Assembly: GCF_033439725.1 (NCBI RefSeq)
Contig: NW_026944387.1
Coordinates: forward strand, 3,348,001 to 3,412,000
Source of the DNA: Neurospora tetraspora
Taxonomy: Eukaryota; Ascomycota; Sordariomycetes; Sordariales; Sordariaceae
Direction of reading: 5' to 3'
Length of the DNA: 64,000 bases
The translations under genes and the position numbers were made by a program. Under the pieces are notes generated by a model. The model searched no databases, was not told where the DNA came from, and saw nothing but the letters and a program-made list of their open reading frames with translations. Positions 24,961 to 35,850 of this stretch are shown here, in pieces (position 1 is the first letter of the stretch; each line of letters opens with the position of its first letter).

Positions 24961-25567
24961 TCATCCCAATGATTACTACGACAAGCTACCCCCTCGTGAG
25001 CCAGAAGAGGAATTCGAACCCCCTGAATAGGATGAGGATGTAGATGATATCGATGAACAGGGCCGGGGATTGCTGCATAATGAGCTCCCTGGGGAACTCC
25101 ATGGCGGTGATCCCCTTGACCACGATGACCTTGAGTTATTGGGTCACAGGGACATTGATTTTCACGATTGGTCTGACAAAATCAACTACCAGGAATTGGT
25201 TGACCAAGCCGCTGATTACCGGAAGAACAGAAGGAGTAACCACAACCTTCCTAATCCTGATCCCATTACACAAGCCGCCTTTGACAGTCTCAACCCTGAA
25301 CAACGGCTAGTGTTCGACGAGTTTGTCAATCATTATCAAGACTGGCTCAACGGCAATACATCCCCCCAACTGCTTCTTCAAGTTGACGGCAGAGATGGCA
25401 CTGGCAAGTCGCATTTAATACGACTGCTGTCCCATCGCATGGATGAAATGGCTGCAATGCATGGCCGGCCTTCCTGTTTAATCCGGGCAGCTCCTACTGG
25501 TGTAGCCGCTAACAACATCAACGGCCATACTTTGTATTCATTGCTTCGACTTATATCGTCTTTCTAA
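24961..25567 (+). pseudogene. Helitron-type PIF1-like helicase fragment
   Basis: The frame starts abruptly at the GH7 junction ([17 protein letters not shown]), has a TAG near 25028, then continues to 25567. It carries PNPDPITQAAFDSLNPEQRLVFDEF followed by a Walker A-like site, QVDGRDGTGKSHLIRLL, and APTGVAANNINGHTLYSLLRL. That order (Q-motif-like lead, GxxGTGKS, APTGxAA, GxTxHS-like) matches PIF1 helicases encoded by Helitrons. Both ends are missing, so it cannot act. Confidence 0.75.
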
Positions 25568-26165
25568 AGCCACGACATCGAGATTGATGAACAACGTCTT
25601 ATGCCAAAAGACGGCGATATATCGCCAGGATGTGGTCAAGCCTTCGGCCACTCACACCGCGGCATGATGATGTCGCACGATAGCCAGAGGTGCTCCTTCC
25701 CTCTGACGCTCCTTCCGCCTCTAGTCATTAGGGCATGATCAAAATTGACCACCAGCAGCCCATGGCCAGACTAAGCAGGTACGATTGCTCCTTCCGTCTT
25801 TATAGAGTTACCCTAGATTGTGGTAAATCAAGATGCCCGCCCACAAATCCAAATCCTCGTTTTGCGTTTCTCTCTTCATCGTGGGAGTGTTGTATCTTGT
25901 GGTGCCATCGCCTCTCCGAAGACCGTATCTTTTTCTACCTCGAGAACACCGTTTTCTCCCTTGAGAATACCGTTACGACACGAGGGCTCCTGTTGTTATG
26001 CTGGCACTTGTTCTGGAGTGTGGTTCCAAGAGGTCGTCGGTATATTCAGAGCCACGTTACTCTCCGACTCCGGTTGGGGAGTATTCAATTGCTTCGGCGA
26101 GCGAGGCTCTGAGTCCCCGGCTGCATTGAGGGCTCACTCCGGATCGTCATCCTAGAACCAGTTAC

Positions 26166-29100
26166 GATGGAAGAGTTACAAGCTACTACGACCCGTTACG
26201 GTGCTCAACGTACGTCCAAGCTGGCAGCTAGCACCAACAAGCCAGATTCTACTACCAAAAGATCCACACGGCGCTCACCAAAGACCCCCTCCTGTTAGTG
26301 AAACGCCCTCTTATACTACCGGGCCGGGAGACTGACTGCTCATAGCATCCGAACCAGCCGCTCTCTCTCAAAATACCACGGCAGAAGGCAAGAAGAGTCC
26401 GGCCCTGCGCAGAAGTGCCAGAAACAAGAGTAAGGGGCGCCCCGACTACTCCTATATACCCGACATTGGCGACGGGACATCAGTCATACGACAGGCCCCC
26501 GAGACTCCTGTCACCTCTTTTACCCTTTCCACCCTCTCCTCTACTACACGCACCAGCACTTCAACGACCCTGAGCAGCCCACCACAACTCTACTCAACCC
26601 CTCCGCACAGTCCTACCAAAGGATAGCTCTCGGGACCTTCAGAGACAATCGCCAAGTTTCTCGATAGCTTCCCTGAAGGCTACGAACGCGAAGATGTCTC
26701 TAGCGAAGGCCTATTGTGCGGCCTACGGGCTCTTAGCCGCAGCGTGGAACTGCAGTTCGGCGGCATAACAGCTCCTACTGTCAAGGAACTCCATACTATC
26801 GCCCAGAGTGACGAGATGGTTGATAGGGAGAAGCATATAACTATGGGTAATGGCGTTAGGCCATTGGACAAAGATTACAGCGTCGACCAGCTGGCGAGCA
26901 TACTACAACTATGGTGCGGCGTCCATGAGCAAGACCTAGTGTTTGGTTGCCTGATGAGGAGCGGAACAATCAACCTCTACGACAACGACAATACTACGGC
27001 CGCTACGGGTATTGTGTGGATCTATAGTTCGAATGATGGGCAGGCAACGGCGGACGACTACACCGACCACTACGAAGCTCTCCGCAGACCGACCGTCTCA
27101 GGCTCGCAAGATAGCAAAACGTCTTCGTCCTCATCAAAGAAGAGATGTGAGTTCATGATATGCGTCTCCGCGGGCAAACAAATTGCTAACATGCTCGCCA
27201 ATAGCCGCAGACTTCTCCCTATCCGCCTCCGTTGCCGAGAGCTCCGCTAAGAAGCAGCGCATTGAAGATGATCCAGGCTACGATTCCAGCAGTAGCGGCA
27301 GCAGCGATGAGGGCGTCGGCTTCGATGACGAATACTTTGATTTGATCGATCCGGGGCTCCTTGACGACGACGACGAGTGGCTGTCTGAGGACGATGAGGA
27401 TGGTGGCGAGTCGCCGGTGGCAGTGGCACCACCAACAATATCGCCGGACGCAGAAGGCCTCTTCCGCGTCGGGAAGCAACCCCCAAAATCACACGCTCAT
27501 TTGGTCTGGAGCATTCCACAACGCATAGCGTCTATGCAAATAAAGAGCATCATTTTCAGCAGATTACGTTATACGGACAAGTCCTTTCCGGGCGCCACAG
27601 AAGAAAGTCTTTCCAAACTTGGGGAAGACCTCCTTTCACACTTAACCTCCACTATGACAAAAGCAGAGGGCAACGCCGACTACGAAAAGCGGTATTGTGA
27701 CTATACCGGTCAAGTGATGTTCTGGAGCTCAGGTCCACGCCACTGGTCGATTGAAGCTGCATACCCAGTCACCATGTCAGGCGGAGGCCTTGCGTACCAC
27801 GCAAACCCGAATGTTGTCATGGTTATGGTATTTCTCAACATCCTCAAGAAAAGGCATCCAATACTAGTCCTACCCACAATTTCATCATTCTTAAATGCCG
27901 CAGATAAATCGCAGAAGGATTGGGCTTTTAACGCGGCGGACAATCTTTGTTCTATTTACCGCCCCTTCCATCTCGGACATTACCATCAGAGACAGCTGGC
28001 TGAATGGTCGGGTTGGGACAATACCAGGCTTAAGGAGATGGTAGATACCGTGCGAACCGGGATCTTAACTCCTAAGCAACAAGAACAACTAGATCAGTAT
28101 GAGGTAAAGGAGCTTTTCAATGTTTTAGACAGGAAGGCGGGAATTTATACAACGGATATAACCAAGGTTTATAACAACATGAAGAAGATCGCAGCGAAGT
28201 ACACAATAAGCCCCGACGAGTTCGACGAGTTATGCTTCATCGACTCCCCATCTGGTTCTCGGCCTCGAGTTTTCTATCCATTTTGGCATCGTTCAAGGGA
28301 TTTAGCAAAAGAGGTCAGCTGGGACTGGTCTTCTTTATTCGACTTTGCGAATTGGAGGCTAAGCCGGCTAAGACGTTATTGCAACCGCTATGGGGAGAAG
28401 GCTAAACTCAGCGAGACGGATATGGATAGGTACTGCGTCGTTTACTGGATGACACACTGGATATGTGACAAGATCAGAGCGATTAAAGACTCCAACGAGG
28501 TTCAAACGGTGGAAGACATTGCTTGGCGTTTGGTAGACCGGTGGGGGGTTACCCATTGTGCCATGGCAGCGCCATATTTTTGGGGCGTCGTTGTGCAAAA
28601 AGAACGACGTAAGTACTGAACTATATTGATACCGATGTCAAAGAACCAGGCTAACTTTCTAACAGCACGGTATTGCGATGCTTTTCGGCCTCGTTTCTCC
28701 CCCGAGCGGTGTAGCCTTCGACCCTGTCAACCATTTCGACCTTAGGGAGTGCACTATCGAGATAGACAGTTACGCTACCAACTTCGCAATGGGCTTCTCT
28801 AGTACCGACTATTGGCCCAAGCTTCTTGCACTCCTACGTACAGTACCAGTGCAGACTCCCCTCTGGCGGATGGAGGATTCCTTGGGGATGCGTAGATGGG
28901 TAAGCAGAAGCAAAAGTACGACTACCAGCACTGGACCCCGACCCCCAGTAGTAAGATTCACTATGCCTCTACTGGACTCAAGCTTATGGATGTCGGACTA
29001 TGGGGAAGAGATATCGGCGCACTTCAAGTGCGAGATATGCGACATTCATTTTGACAGCATCGGGGAATGGATCAACCATTGTCGTCAACAACATAGCGAC

Positions 29101-29716
29101 CCCCCTCCTACCACGGATCAACCAGGCACAGACAAGCCATATCCGGACCAACCAGCTAAAGACAAAGAGTATTGGGATACTCGTTTCAAGTGCAAACAAT
29201 GCGGCAATGATTGTATGAGCGCGTGGAAGTTGACCCAACATCTGATAAGCCACAGTTCGGAAAGGCCTTTCCAATGTTCGGAGCCCGGCTGCATCAAAGC
29301 CTTCAAAGAAAAGGGGCACTTAAGACGTCATATTGCTACAGTACACAGTACCGAAAAGCCCAGTACCGAAAAGCCTTTCCTTCAAAACAAAGGGGCACCT
29401 AACCGTTCATTTGGAGAGCCACAGTACCGAAAAGCCTTTCACATGTTCAGAGCCCGGCTGCATCATGGCCTTCAAAAGAAAGGGGCACTTAAGACGTCAT
29501 ATTACTGCAGCACACAGTACCGAAAAGCCTTTCCAATGTTCAGAGCCCGGCTGCATTAAGGCCTTCAAAAGAAAGGAATGCTTAAAACGTCATATTACTG
29601 CAGCACACAGTACCGAAAAGCCTTTCCAATGTTCGGAGCCCGGTTGCATCAAGGGCTATAAGTACAAGAACAAGCTCACCCTCCATATAGCGAAGGAACA
29701 CTCAAAGGGTGGATAG
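26166..29716 (+). pseudogene. Degenerate multi-exon gene: OTU-like region plus C2H2 zinc fingers
   Basis: Model: 26166-26291, a short intron ending CTCATAG near 26343, exon to 27146, intron 27147-27204 (GTGAGT, GCTAAC, TAG), exon 27205-28608, intron 28609-28665, exon to 29716. The region around 26640-27110 (SSEGLLCGLRALSRSVE ... DDYTDHYEALRRP) resembles an OTU cysteine protease, with Cys in LLCGL and His in DHYEAL. A large unrecognised central part follows. The C-terminal part has two diverged and four regular C2H2 fingers (CSEPGCIKAFKRKGHLRRH type, TEKPF linkers). Defects are an in-frame TAG near 26621, a frame change in 28670-28740, and a deletion inside the finger array near 29385. The OTU call rests on motif shape only. 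Confidence 0.55.
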
Positions 29717-30082
29717 GACGTATATGGGCGAGGAAGTAGAACATAAGGTGTTGGGTGTCACGGGTCTACTAGGTGTGCACGATAGTAGGGGTAGAATAGA
29801 GCTTGAGATTGTTAATAAGGAGGAAAAGGTCTGCAAGCCTGAACAAGTCTATAGAAATATAGCTATATACTATAATGAACAAGTGGCCTGAATGAGCCCA
29901 TGTATGACCCCAATAATGGCACCCTCCGAACTCCAATTCTCCTAGGCATTCCCTATGCGGCGGATGGGAACAAAAAGTAGAGAAGTGCGTCCAGTGATGC
30001 TGGCAAAAGTCGTGATGTGTTTCGTAACCCCGTGTCCAACCCTAATATTACAATTCCGAAACTCCCAATTCCTATCCTGTTA

Positions 30083-30485
30083 GGCTGTGTTTGTTCTCGG
30101 ACTGTCAGCAGGAAAAAGGATTGATACTATTATTTTTATACTGCTGATAGTATAAAATGGCTTGCTCGGAGTATGCTTGTTAGGAAGTGGGGAGTCCATC
30201 GAAAGGCTCCTGAATATCCGATGGAGACCTATGCTCAAATTATTATCTGCACTATCGCCTTGCACAACTTCCTGTTGCAGTATGGTGATATCGAAATGGA
30301 GATCGATGCCCGGGTGGGCAGGGCTCTGGATCGAGAAGGGAATCAGCCACGTATACTCGACCCAAATCGCTTCCATGACGATGAACTGGTCTCTGGGGAT
30401 AATAACCGAATGGTGCAGATGAGGGAGGAGATGGCAGACGAGATGTGGGCAAATTGGAATCGGGATAGGGTATACTTCTGCTTCC
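30083..30485 (+). pseudogene. PIF/Harbinger transposase (DDE_Tnp_4) C-terminal remnant
   Basis: From about 30170 the plus strand encodes LVRKWGVHRKAPEYPMETYAQ, then IIICTIALHNFLLQY and later MREEMADEMWANWNRD. This matches the C-terminal end of HARBI1-like nucleases (KWRxL...P...I...ALHNF...R..i...MW). Upstream at 30083, GGCTGTGTTTGTTC preceded by TTA looks like a Harbinger-type terminal repeat with its 3-bp target duplication. No matching inverted end was found on the right. Most of the transposase is gone. Confidence 0.6.
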
Positions 30486-30935
30486 TTCCTTTCTTCTTTT
30501 TTCTCCCCATGGTCAAGTAGGGAATGCACTATTTGCTTCCCTTGCAAGGGTGGGTGGGTGGGTGTTAGTTACCTCTACCTGTGTGTGATGCTGATGGTGG
30601 GAGAGAGGGAGAGGGATGGGGATGGGGAACGGGGTGGGTAAGGTAGGTAGGTAACACGAACCAGATATCCATCTCGGTGCAGCAAGAGCCGTACTTGCCC
30701 ACGCCGGCGTTGGGGTCGTTGGTGGACTCCTTCCAGTCGCCTACGTTGGCCTCGCCGTTGATGAACTTCAAGTCACGCGGGCATTGGGCGTCGCAGTAGC
30801 CGGTGCCGTATTTGGCGCCGGCTTTGTTGCCGGAGTACTTGGATAAACCGCCGTCTTCGTCCATGGCGACGAAGTACAGGGCACCGTTGAGACCGCAGCT
30901 GTCATGGTGGTCAGTCAGCATCTGATCTCTGCTCT

Positions 30936-30985
<50 letters not shown>

Positions 30986-30986
30986 G
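30936..30986 (+). repeat. (TTG)n microsatellite inside GH7 intron 2
   Basis: About 17 TTG units within the second intron of the interrupted cellobiohydrolase gene (30899-31028). Confidence 0.9.
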
Positions 30987-31568
30987 ACGATGGCCTTGTC
31001 GATACTAAGGAGATCTGGGTGAGCTTACCCAAGCTTTGAGACGTCCACGTCAAAGGTGAACTCGTTACCAAGCAGAGTGTACATCTGATACTTGGCGGCG
31101 CTGGCCATCATGTACAGACGAGAACCAATGTTGGTGGCTGGTATTCACATGGTACATACATCGTCAGTAACATATCTTCGTTGGCAGGATTGCGATAGAA
31201 GGCAACTACTCACAGTAATCCCCCTTCTGCACAAACTTCAACGTCAAAGCATTCCCGCTAGTCGAAGCATCATACGTCGACGCGTAAGAAGCGCCATCGA
31301 CAGCACAGTTGGACGCACACGACTTGCCGTCCTTGCAAATCGTCGTGTTCCAGGTATTGCCGGTGTAGCAGTTGGTGTAGCCGTTCTTGTCGTGCACCCA
31401 GCGCCAGTTGGCGTCGATGGTGACCTCGCCGTTCACGTTGCTGCACGAGCCGCTGGCGGTGCACTTTTGCCATGTCATCTTGGGATGCGTCTCGGTCGTC
31501 TCTTTGCCGACTTGTTGGGCGGCAATGGAGCCGGCGAAGGCCGCGAGGGCGGCGAGCTGGGAAAACAT

Positions 31569-33489
31569 GGTGATGAACGGTACGAACTCCCGAATGGGAG
31601 AGAGATTGGCGATGGGCGAGAGAGAAGGATGATCCCACAAGTTATTTTCCAAATGGAGGTGGGTGGATTTTATATGGATGGTCTCATGGCTTTTTGGATT
31701 CTTGTATCACTCGTATCTTGATGTGCTGTTGACCCGTGGCGGAGAGTCTGTTTCTCAGCGTTCCGTAAATGCTCCGGTCCTGGCAACTTCAAGGAACTTG
31801 TTCCATGGACATTTCCTCGCTCCCACATGCGCTATTTCGGGACTCTGGGCCTGAATGCCGAGAGCATGTCCACGAGAATCTGTCATGTAGGAGAAAGAGG
31901 TCCTGGCAGCAGATCAGAGGTGGCATTGAAAGGGGCAGAGAAATTTCAGGAGTTTCGGGTGTTGCTTCCGCGCAGCCTGGTCGATCATGAGCGTGTATTG
32001 TGTTGCTGTCTGCCGCGGTATCTTCCTGGATGGTCATAGGATGCGGATACATCTGAAGGAAGTTTGAACTGAGCTGTTGACAGCGAAGGGCCTCTACCTG
32101 GTAGATTGTTTTGGGATCGTGGTAGTAACTGTAAGTGGTTCCGCAGATCCAAAGTCAGCGCGACCTCTAGCTTGCCCTCTGGAACATATGGGAGGCTCTG
32201 CATGAACCGTCCAGTTCGAGCCATCATAAAGCAACGGAGATGTAAGCTCCGATCAGCTGTGCTTCTTCCCCGAGACATAGTCTTATAGTCGTCAGCATAC
32301 GTTATGATCTGGGGCTCTCCGGCGGAACCGCTAGCGAACATCCATACACCATGCGTAGGCGAAACGGGCTGTCATTGAAGATCGCTTCATGTCGCCTTCA
32401 GATGCTTCCCCAGACTTTCGCTTAAACGCTCGCGAAGAATGCCCATGGGGACCCCATACTCTCACGGCAGTGAAGGGCCGAATGTCGGCAGGTAGGGACG
32501 GCTCGTAGGGACGCAGCGGCATGAAGAAGATAAGCCGACAGCTAGGGCAACAGAATCGACGGCGAGTATCAACTTTGCCGCCTCAACTCGGACAAGGCTT
32601 GGGATGGACGTTCAAGCCCTGTCCAGTCACAGAACGAACAGGGACCGCAGAGAAGAGGAGATAGCTTGCATGAGGCGACAGGGCCTAGATATCGACCCGT
32701 ACATTGGCCGTGTTCGGGAACAGTGACCCCCAAACACCATGATACTTATGTAGCTTACATGGTACAGCTCCCACTGGTCAACCCGGAAAGCTATCCCGTG
32801 AAGCGAACAGCCTGAACCGCATGTTTGCCTTCTTCAGGTAAAACTACAACGAGCAGGACATTTCATCCCTACGCAGGTAAGATTGGGATACACAAAAAGA
32901 GAATAACCTATGACAGGCAGAAAAGAAACACGGAAAGAAAGCTAGAAGAACCATGCCAAAGGCCACAGAGCACCATCAGATGGTAGCTCAAGGGAGGTAA
33001 AGTTAGAAAGGTGTGGGTCGTCATAATAGAGATCTTGAGGCTATCGCAAGCCAAGATCGTGTTGACCGGGAAAGATGAATCTTCTCTTCTTGACCAGGCG
33101 CAAACCACACGCCCAGTTCTATTGATGTTGCAAGAGACCGGCGACGCCACCAGAGCTATGACAGCTAAGCGCGGCAATGTGCCCATGATGCTGTTTCTTC
33201 TTCCGACTATGGATAAATGACATAGCCTAGATGCCCGGGTGGGAATGGAAGGCAGCTCGGAAGATTTGCAACTGCCACCACGGGCTGCCGCTGCATTGGA
33301 ATTGCCGGGCGAATCAGCTCCAGGATGGGGGGCAATCATCTGTCTGAGATGTATTAGCCAGACCACCCACGTCTTTAGCCAGTCTCGAGGACAGGGGTCT
33401 AGAGAATTCAGCTATCCCCATGTTGGGAGTTCAGAATCTGATTCCAAGATAAGTGAGAAACTTGAGAGAAGCAGAACAGCGTATGAAGG
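31569..33489. other. Intergenic between GH7 promoter and fpg 3' end
   Basis: It includes the GH7 upstream region and the 3' flank of the DNA glycosylase gene. Frames up to about 150 codons occur (for example 32908-33366 minus, which opens at GTG and has no ATG at its head). None has a recognisable domain. Confidence 0.45.
31668..31675 (-). promoter_or_regulatory. TATA-like box of GH7 gene
   Basis: The minus strand reads CATATAAAA about 100 bp upstream of the GH7 ATG (31568), a usual distance in filamentous fungi. Only position and sequence support it. Confidence 0.4.
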
Positions 33490-34848
33490 TCAAGCTGCTT
33501 TACTTTGCAACCTGCCCGAGCGTCTTCTTCCCGAGGTGTCAGCCTTGGCCTCCTCTGTTGCCTCTGCGCCCCCTTTCGGATTTTTGGGATCTTCAAAGTA
33601 CCGTGAGCGCGTAGACTTCTTTGAGGGATGCGGCTGTGCCTTGTTTGGCGTACATGTCACCTCTTCGTCTTCTTCTGTTTTGATCTTCCTCTTCCTTGGC
33701 GCGGCCTTTTCTGTCTTCACCTTTGACCCGTTGGCTTCTAGCTCCTCGCTTTTGTCTTTTGATTTGGCCACCTTCGTTCTCGACGCCTTCTTCGGGGAGT
33801 CCTTCTCTTCAGCCGACTCAAGGGGTTCTTCCTTCACGCCCGACACAATTTGGCCAGTTTTCTTCTGCCTTGCGGGTGCATAGCAACTTGTACGCCCGCC
33901 GACAGTAAGAAAGGCCAGCTTGTCACCGTTGGGAGTGTGACTGTGCGCATTCTTGGAACCTTTACCCCAGCGATAGTTGAAGAGCCAGTCGTCTGGAAAC
34001 TGATCCGAATCCCCAAGCTTATCGACAGCCGTCTGACACACATATCTGATGGACTCGTAAAGCTGCTTGATCTCAGCATCGCTAAAGTCGTTACAGTACT
34101 GTTCCGGGTGAAGCTTTGCGTGATACAAGACTTCATCAGCAACCCAATTTCCAATGCCACTAATAACAGCCTGATCAAGCAGAAGAGCCTTGATGGGCAC
34201 ACGGCGTGACTTCATCTTCTCCCGCAAGTAATCCTCGGTAAAAACATCGAGGTCAACCACCGGATCTGGGCCGTTCTCCACAAGCGGTGAGTGTTTCCTG
34301 ATGTCCTTTCCGGGGCAGTCGACTGTACGGACACGACCAAAGCGTCGTGGATCTGTGAAGGCCATCTCATCACCATCTTCTGTCTCGATCTTGAACTTCC
34401 AATACTTGGGCGGCCATTTGTCGAGTTCATCCGGTTTCATCTTCTTGTAGTAGTTGGTGTATGCAGACCTCTCGCCCTTTATATGGATCCAACCGGTCAT
34501 TCCAAAGTGCATTACAAGATGGGGAGGCTTGCTCATTTCCATCCTGGACATCGGTCAGTTGGAACTGGAAGGCAAACAACGCGTCTCTACGGCAACTGAC
34601 CAGAAATATTTGCCTTGGGTTCCTGCTGATATGATCTTTTTGCCAATCAAGCCGGCCGCCATCTCGGGCCCATCTGTCCCGACCTTGCCAAATACATTGG
34701 CGTCATCGATGGCTTCTGCATCCTTGATGACCTTGCCTACAAAATGCAGGCGCAGAAAGTGGACAGCGCGCGCAACTATCTAACAGTCAGTTTCACAGCA
34801 TGTCAGACGCCAAAGACTCATAAACGTACTCTCCGCAATTTCAGGCAT
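33490..34848 (-). CDS. Formamidopyrimidine-DNA glycosylase (Fpg/Nei family)
   Basis: Three exons: complement(34830..34848), (34601..34775) and (33490..34543), 415 residues. Introns 34776-34829 and 34544-34600 join MPEIAE-IARAVHFLRL and GKYFW-MEMSKPP in frame. The N-terminal MPE supplies the catalytic Pro2 and Glu3 once Met is removed. The core contains HFGMTGWI, TDPRRFGRV and the helix-two-turn-helix AVISGIGNWVADEVLYHAKL. The C-terminal finger is the zincless type (TVGGRTSCYAPARQKKTGQ). A Lys/Glu-rich tail of about 115 residues follows, likely for DNA or nuclear localisation. It removes oxidised purines in base excision repair. The start codon lies in a 19-bp first exon. The gene is divergent from the snoRNA host gene, so they probably share a promoter region. 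Confidence 0.93.
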
Positions 34849-35258
34849 CTCTTGTGTTTTGTTTAGTTTGACTTTGGTGATTGTTGTTCTTTGAAGTTGA
34901 TGATGACCTCATTGGAGGAGACGCGGTAGACGAGAAGCAAACGTGGAGCAGCTGGAACTTGCCCCACGCGAATAAGCAACGGTACCACGTGACGGCACAG
35001 AGTGCATTCACTTCATTATCGTTATCGAGCCCTTGCTTGTCAGCCTGCCGCCAATTGGACTACCCCACCCAAACTTGCAGCCGAAATTTTTCCCAGCGGC
35101 CCCACAACGGTTGCAGCTTCAAAACCTCGCGCGCCTCAACTTTTTCTGCCGCTTCCCACTTTCAACTTCCATCATCACCGAGCATCGCCCAATCCAATTT
35201 TGGTAAGTTCCAGGTTTCTTCCAAGCGCAAGCACACTGCACAATCACATCCCCCCCCT

Positions 35259-35348
35259 TTGTCCTGATGACACAACCATAAACCGCAAACTAGAGTCTTT
35301 GATCCTACGGGAAATGCAACTAGATATGTACGTCAGTCTGAATGACAA
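35259..35348 (+). ncRNA. snR78: C/D box snoRNA, snR78-like (25S U2421)
   Basis: Box C TGATGA (35265-35270) and box D CTGA (35338-35341) are closed by a TTGTC/GACAA stem. D' is TTGA (35299-35302). The guide 35286-35297 is complementary over 12 nt to 25S GACTCTAGTTTG. The D'+5 rule points to the U of GACU, which by my count is yeast Um2421, the snR78 target. The rRNA sequence was recalled, not searched. Confidence 0.78.
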
Positions 35349-35612
35349 CGTATTTGCCTACTCGCGTCGCACATCATTCAATCTATCTTGGACTGTCTGG
35401 CTAACCATCGCGAAGTGTTTCTAGTGATTCTTGAACATCACGCTCATCATGGGCTTTAGAGCATAGGATTGGGGGAAGGGGAGGGGAGAGAGAGACATGA
35501 TCTTGCGGTCGACCGCGTTAGTACTGGTCCTTGGAGTTACCCATTGATCGTGTCTTTCTCTCCCTCCCGGTCATGACATCAAAAGGTTGGTTCTCACACT
35601 ATTTTCCCGCTC

Positions 35613-35702
35613 GCTTTCCTGATGATCAACTTTGCTTTTGCAAGTTGGAATTACCGATTGATACCCAATGAAAACATAAAATGGCTGTTTCTGATTGAAA
35701 GC
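35613..35702 (+). ncRNA. snR77: C/D box snoRNA, snR77-like (18S U578)
   Basis: Box C TGATGA (35620-35625) and box D CTGA (35691-35694) are closed by a perfect GCTTTC/GAAAGC stem. D' is TTGA (35658-35661). The guide 35646-35656 pairs with 18S CGGTAATTCCA and extends by a G.U and a G-C pair. D'+5 (35653) falls on the U of GCGGUAA in the 530-like loop, the site methylated by yeast snR77. Confidence 0.85.
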
Positions 35703-35850
35703 ACTTCATCCCTCTTGATGTGATCACAAACTTTGGTTGTCGACCATGTGCTGACTTCCTGGTTCAGATGTCTAGACTTCCTTCCGCCATACTCAGTAGT
35801 GGTGCCGCAACCAATTGTGAGTTGGTTCATTTGCTGTCCTCTCCGACACG

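Larger units (their letters stand above)
24953..30661. mobile_element. Composite transposon-derived insertion inside GH7 gene
   Basis: It is bounded by GH7 sequence on both sides. The sequence ACGAAC occurs at both edges (24951-24956 and 30656-30661). From left to right it contains a helicase fragment, unassigned DNA, a multi-exon OTU/C2H2 gene relic, unassigned DNA and a Harbinger transposase tail, all reading plus, opposite to the host gene. 30540-30661 is pyrimidine-rich on the minus strand with a GTTCGT donor-like start and a TAACTAACACC branch-like site, so it may be remaining host intron. Unlike 1-1290, this DNA is not AT-skewed. Confidence 0.7.
24155..31568 (-). pseudogene. GH7 cellobiohydrolase gene interrupted by transposon-derived DNA
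   Basis: Readable exons: complement(31214..31568), (31029..31137), (30662..30898), (24331..about 24952) and (24155..24201). Exon 1 starts [19 protein letters not shown], a signal peptide. Introns at 31138-31213, 30899-31028 and 24202-24330 all rejoin in frame with family-typical sequence ([38 protein letters not shown]). The protein would end ...STFKQP without a cellulose-binding module. Secreted GH7 enzymes cleave crystalline cellulose from the reducing end. Exon 3 ends in CCTEMDIW; the next exon resumes at [11 protein letters not shown]. The segment normally between them, including the acid/base Glu of EMDIWE, is absent, and 5.7 kb of foreign DNA lies there. The nucleophile Glu and the Asp of the motif remain. 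The coding parts otherwise lack stops, suggesting a recent lesion. Confidence 0.88.

Noticed and set aside
32908-33366. 152-codon minus-strand frame with a hydrophobic end
   Set aside because: Opens at GTG, hydrophobic residues are at the C terminus, and there is no family resemblance.
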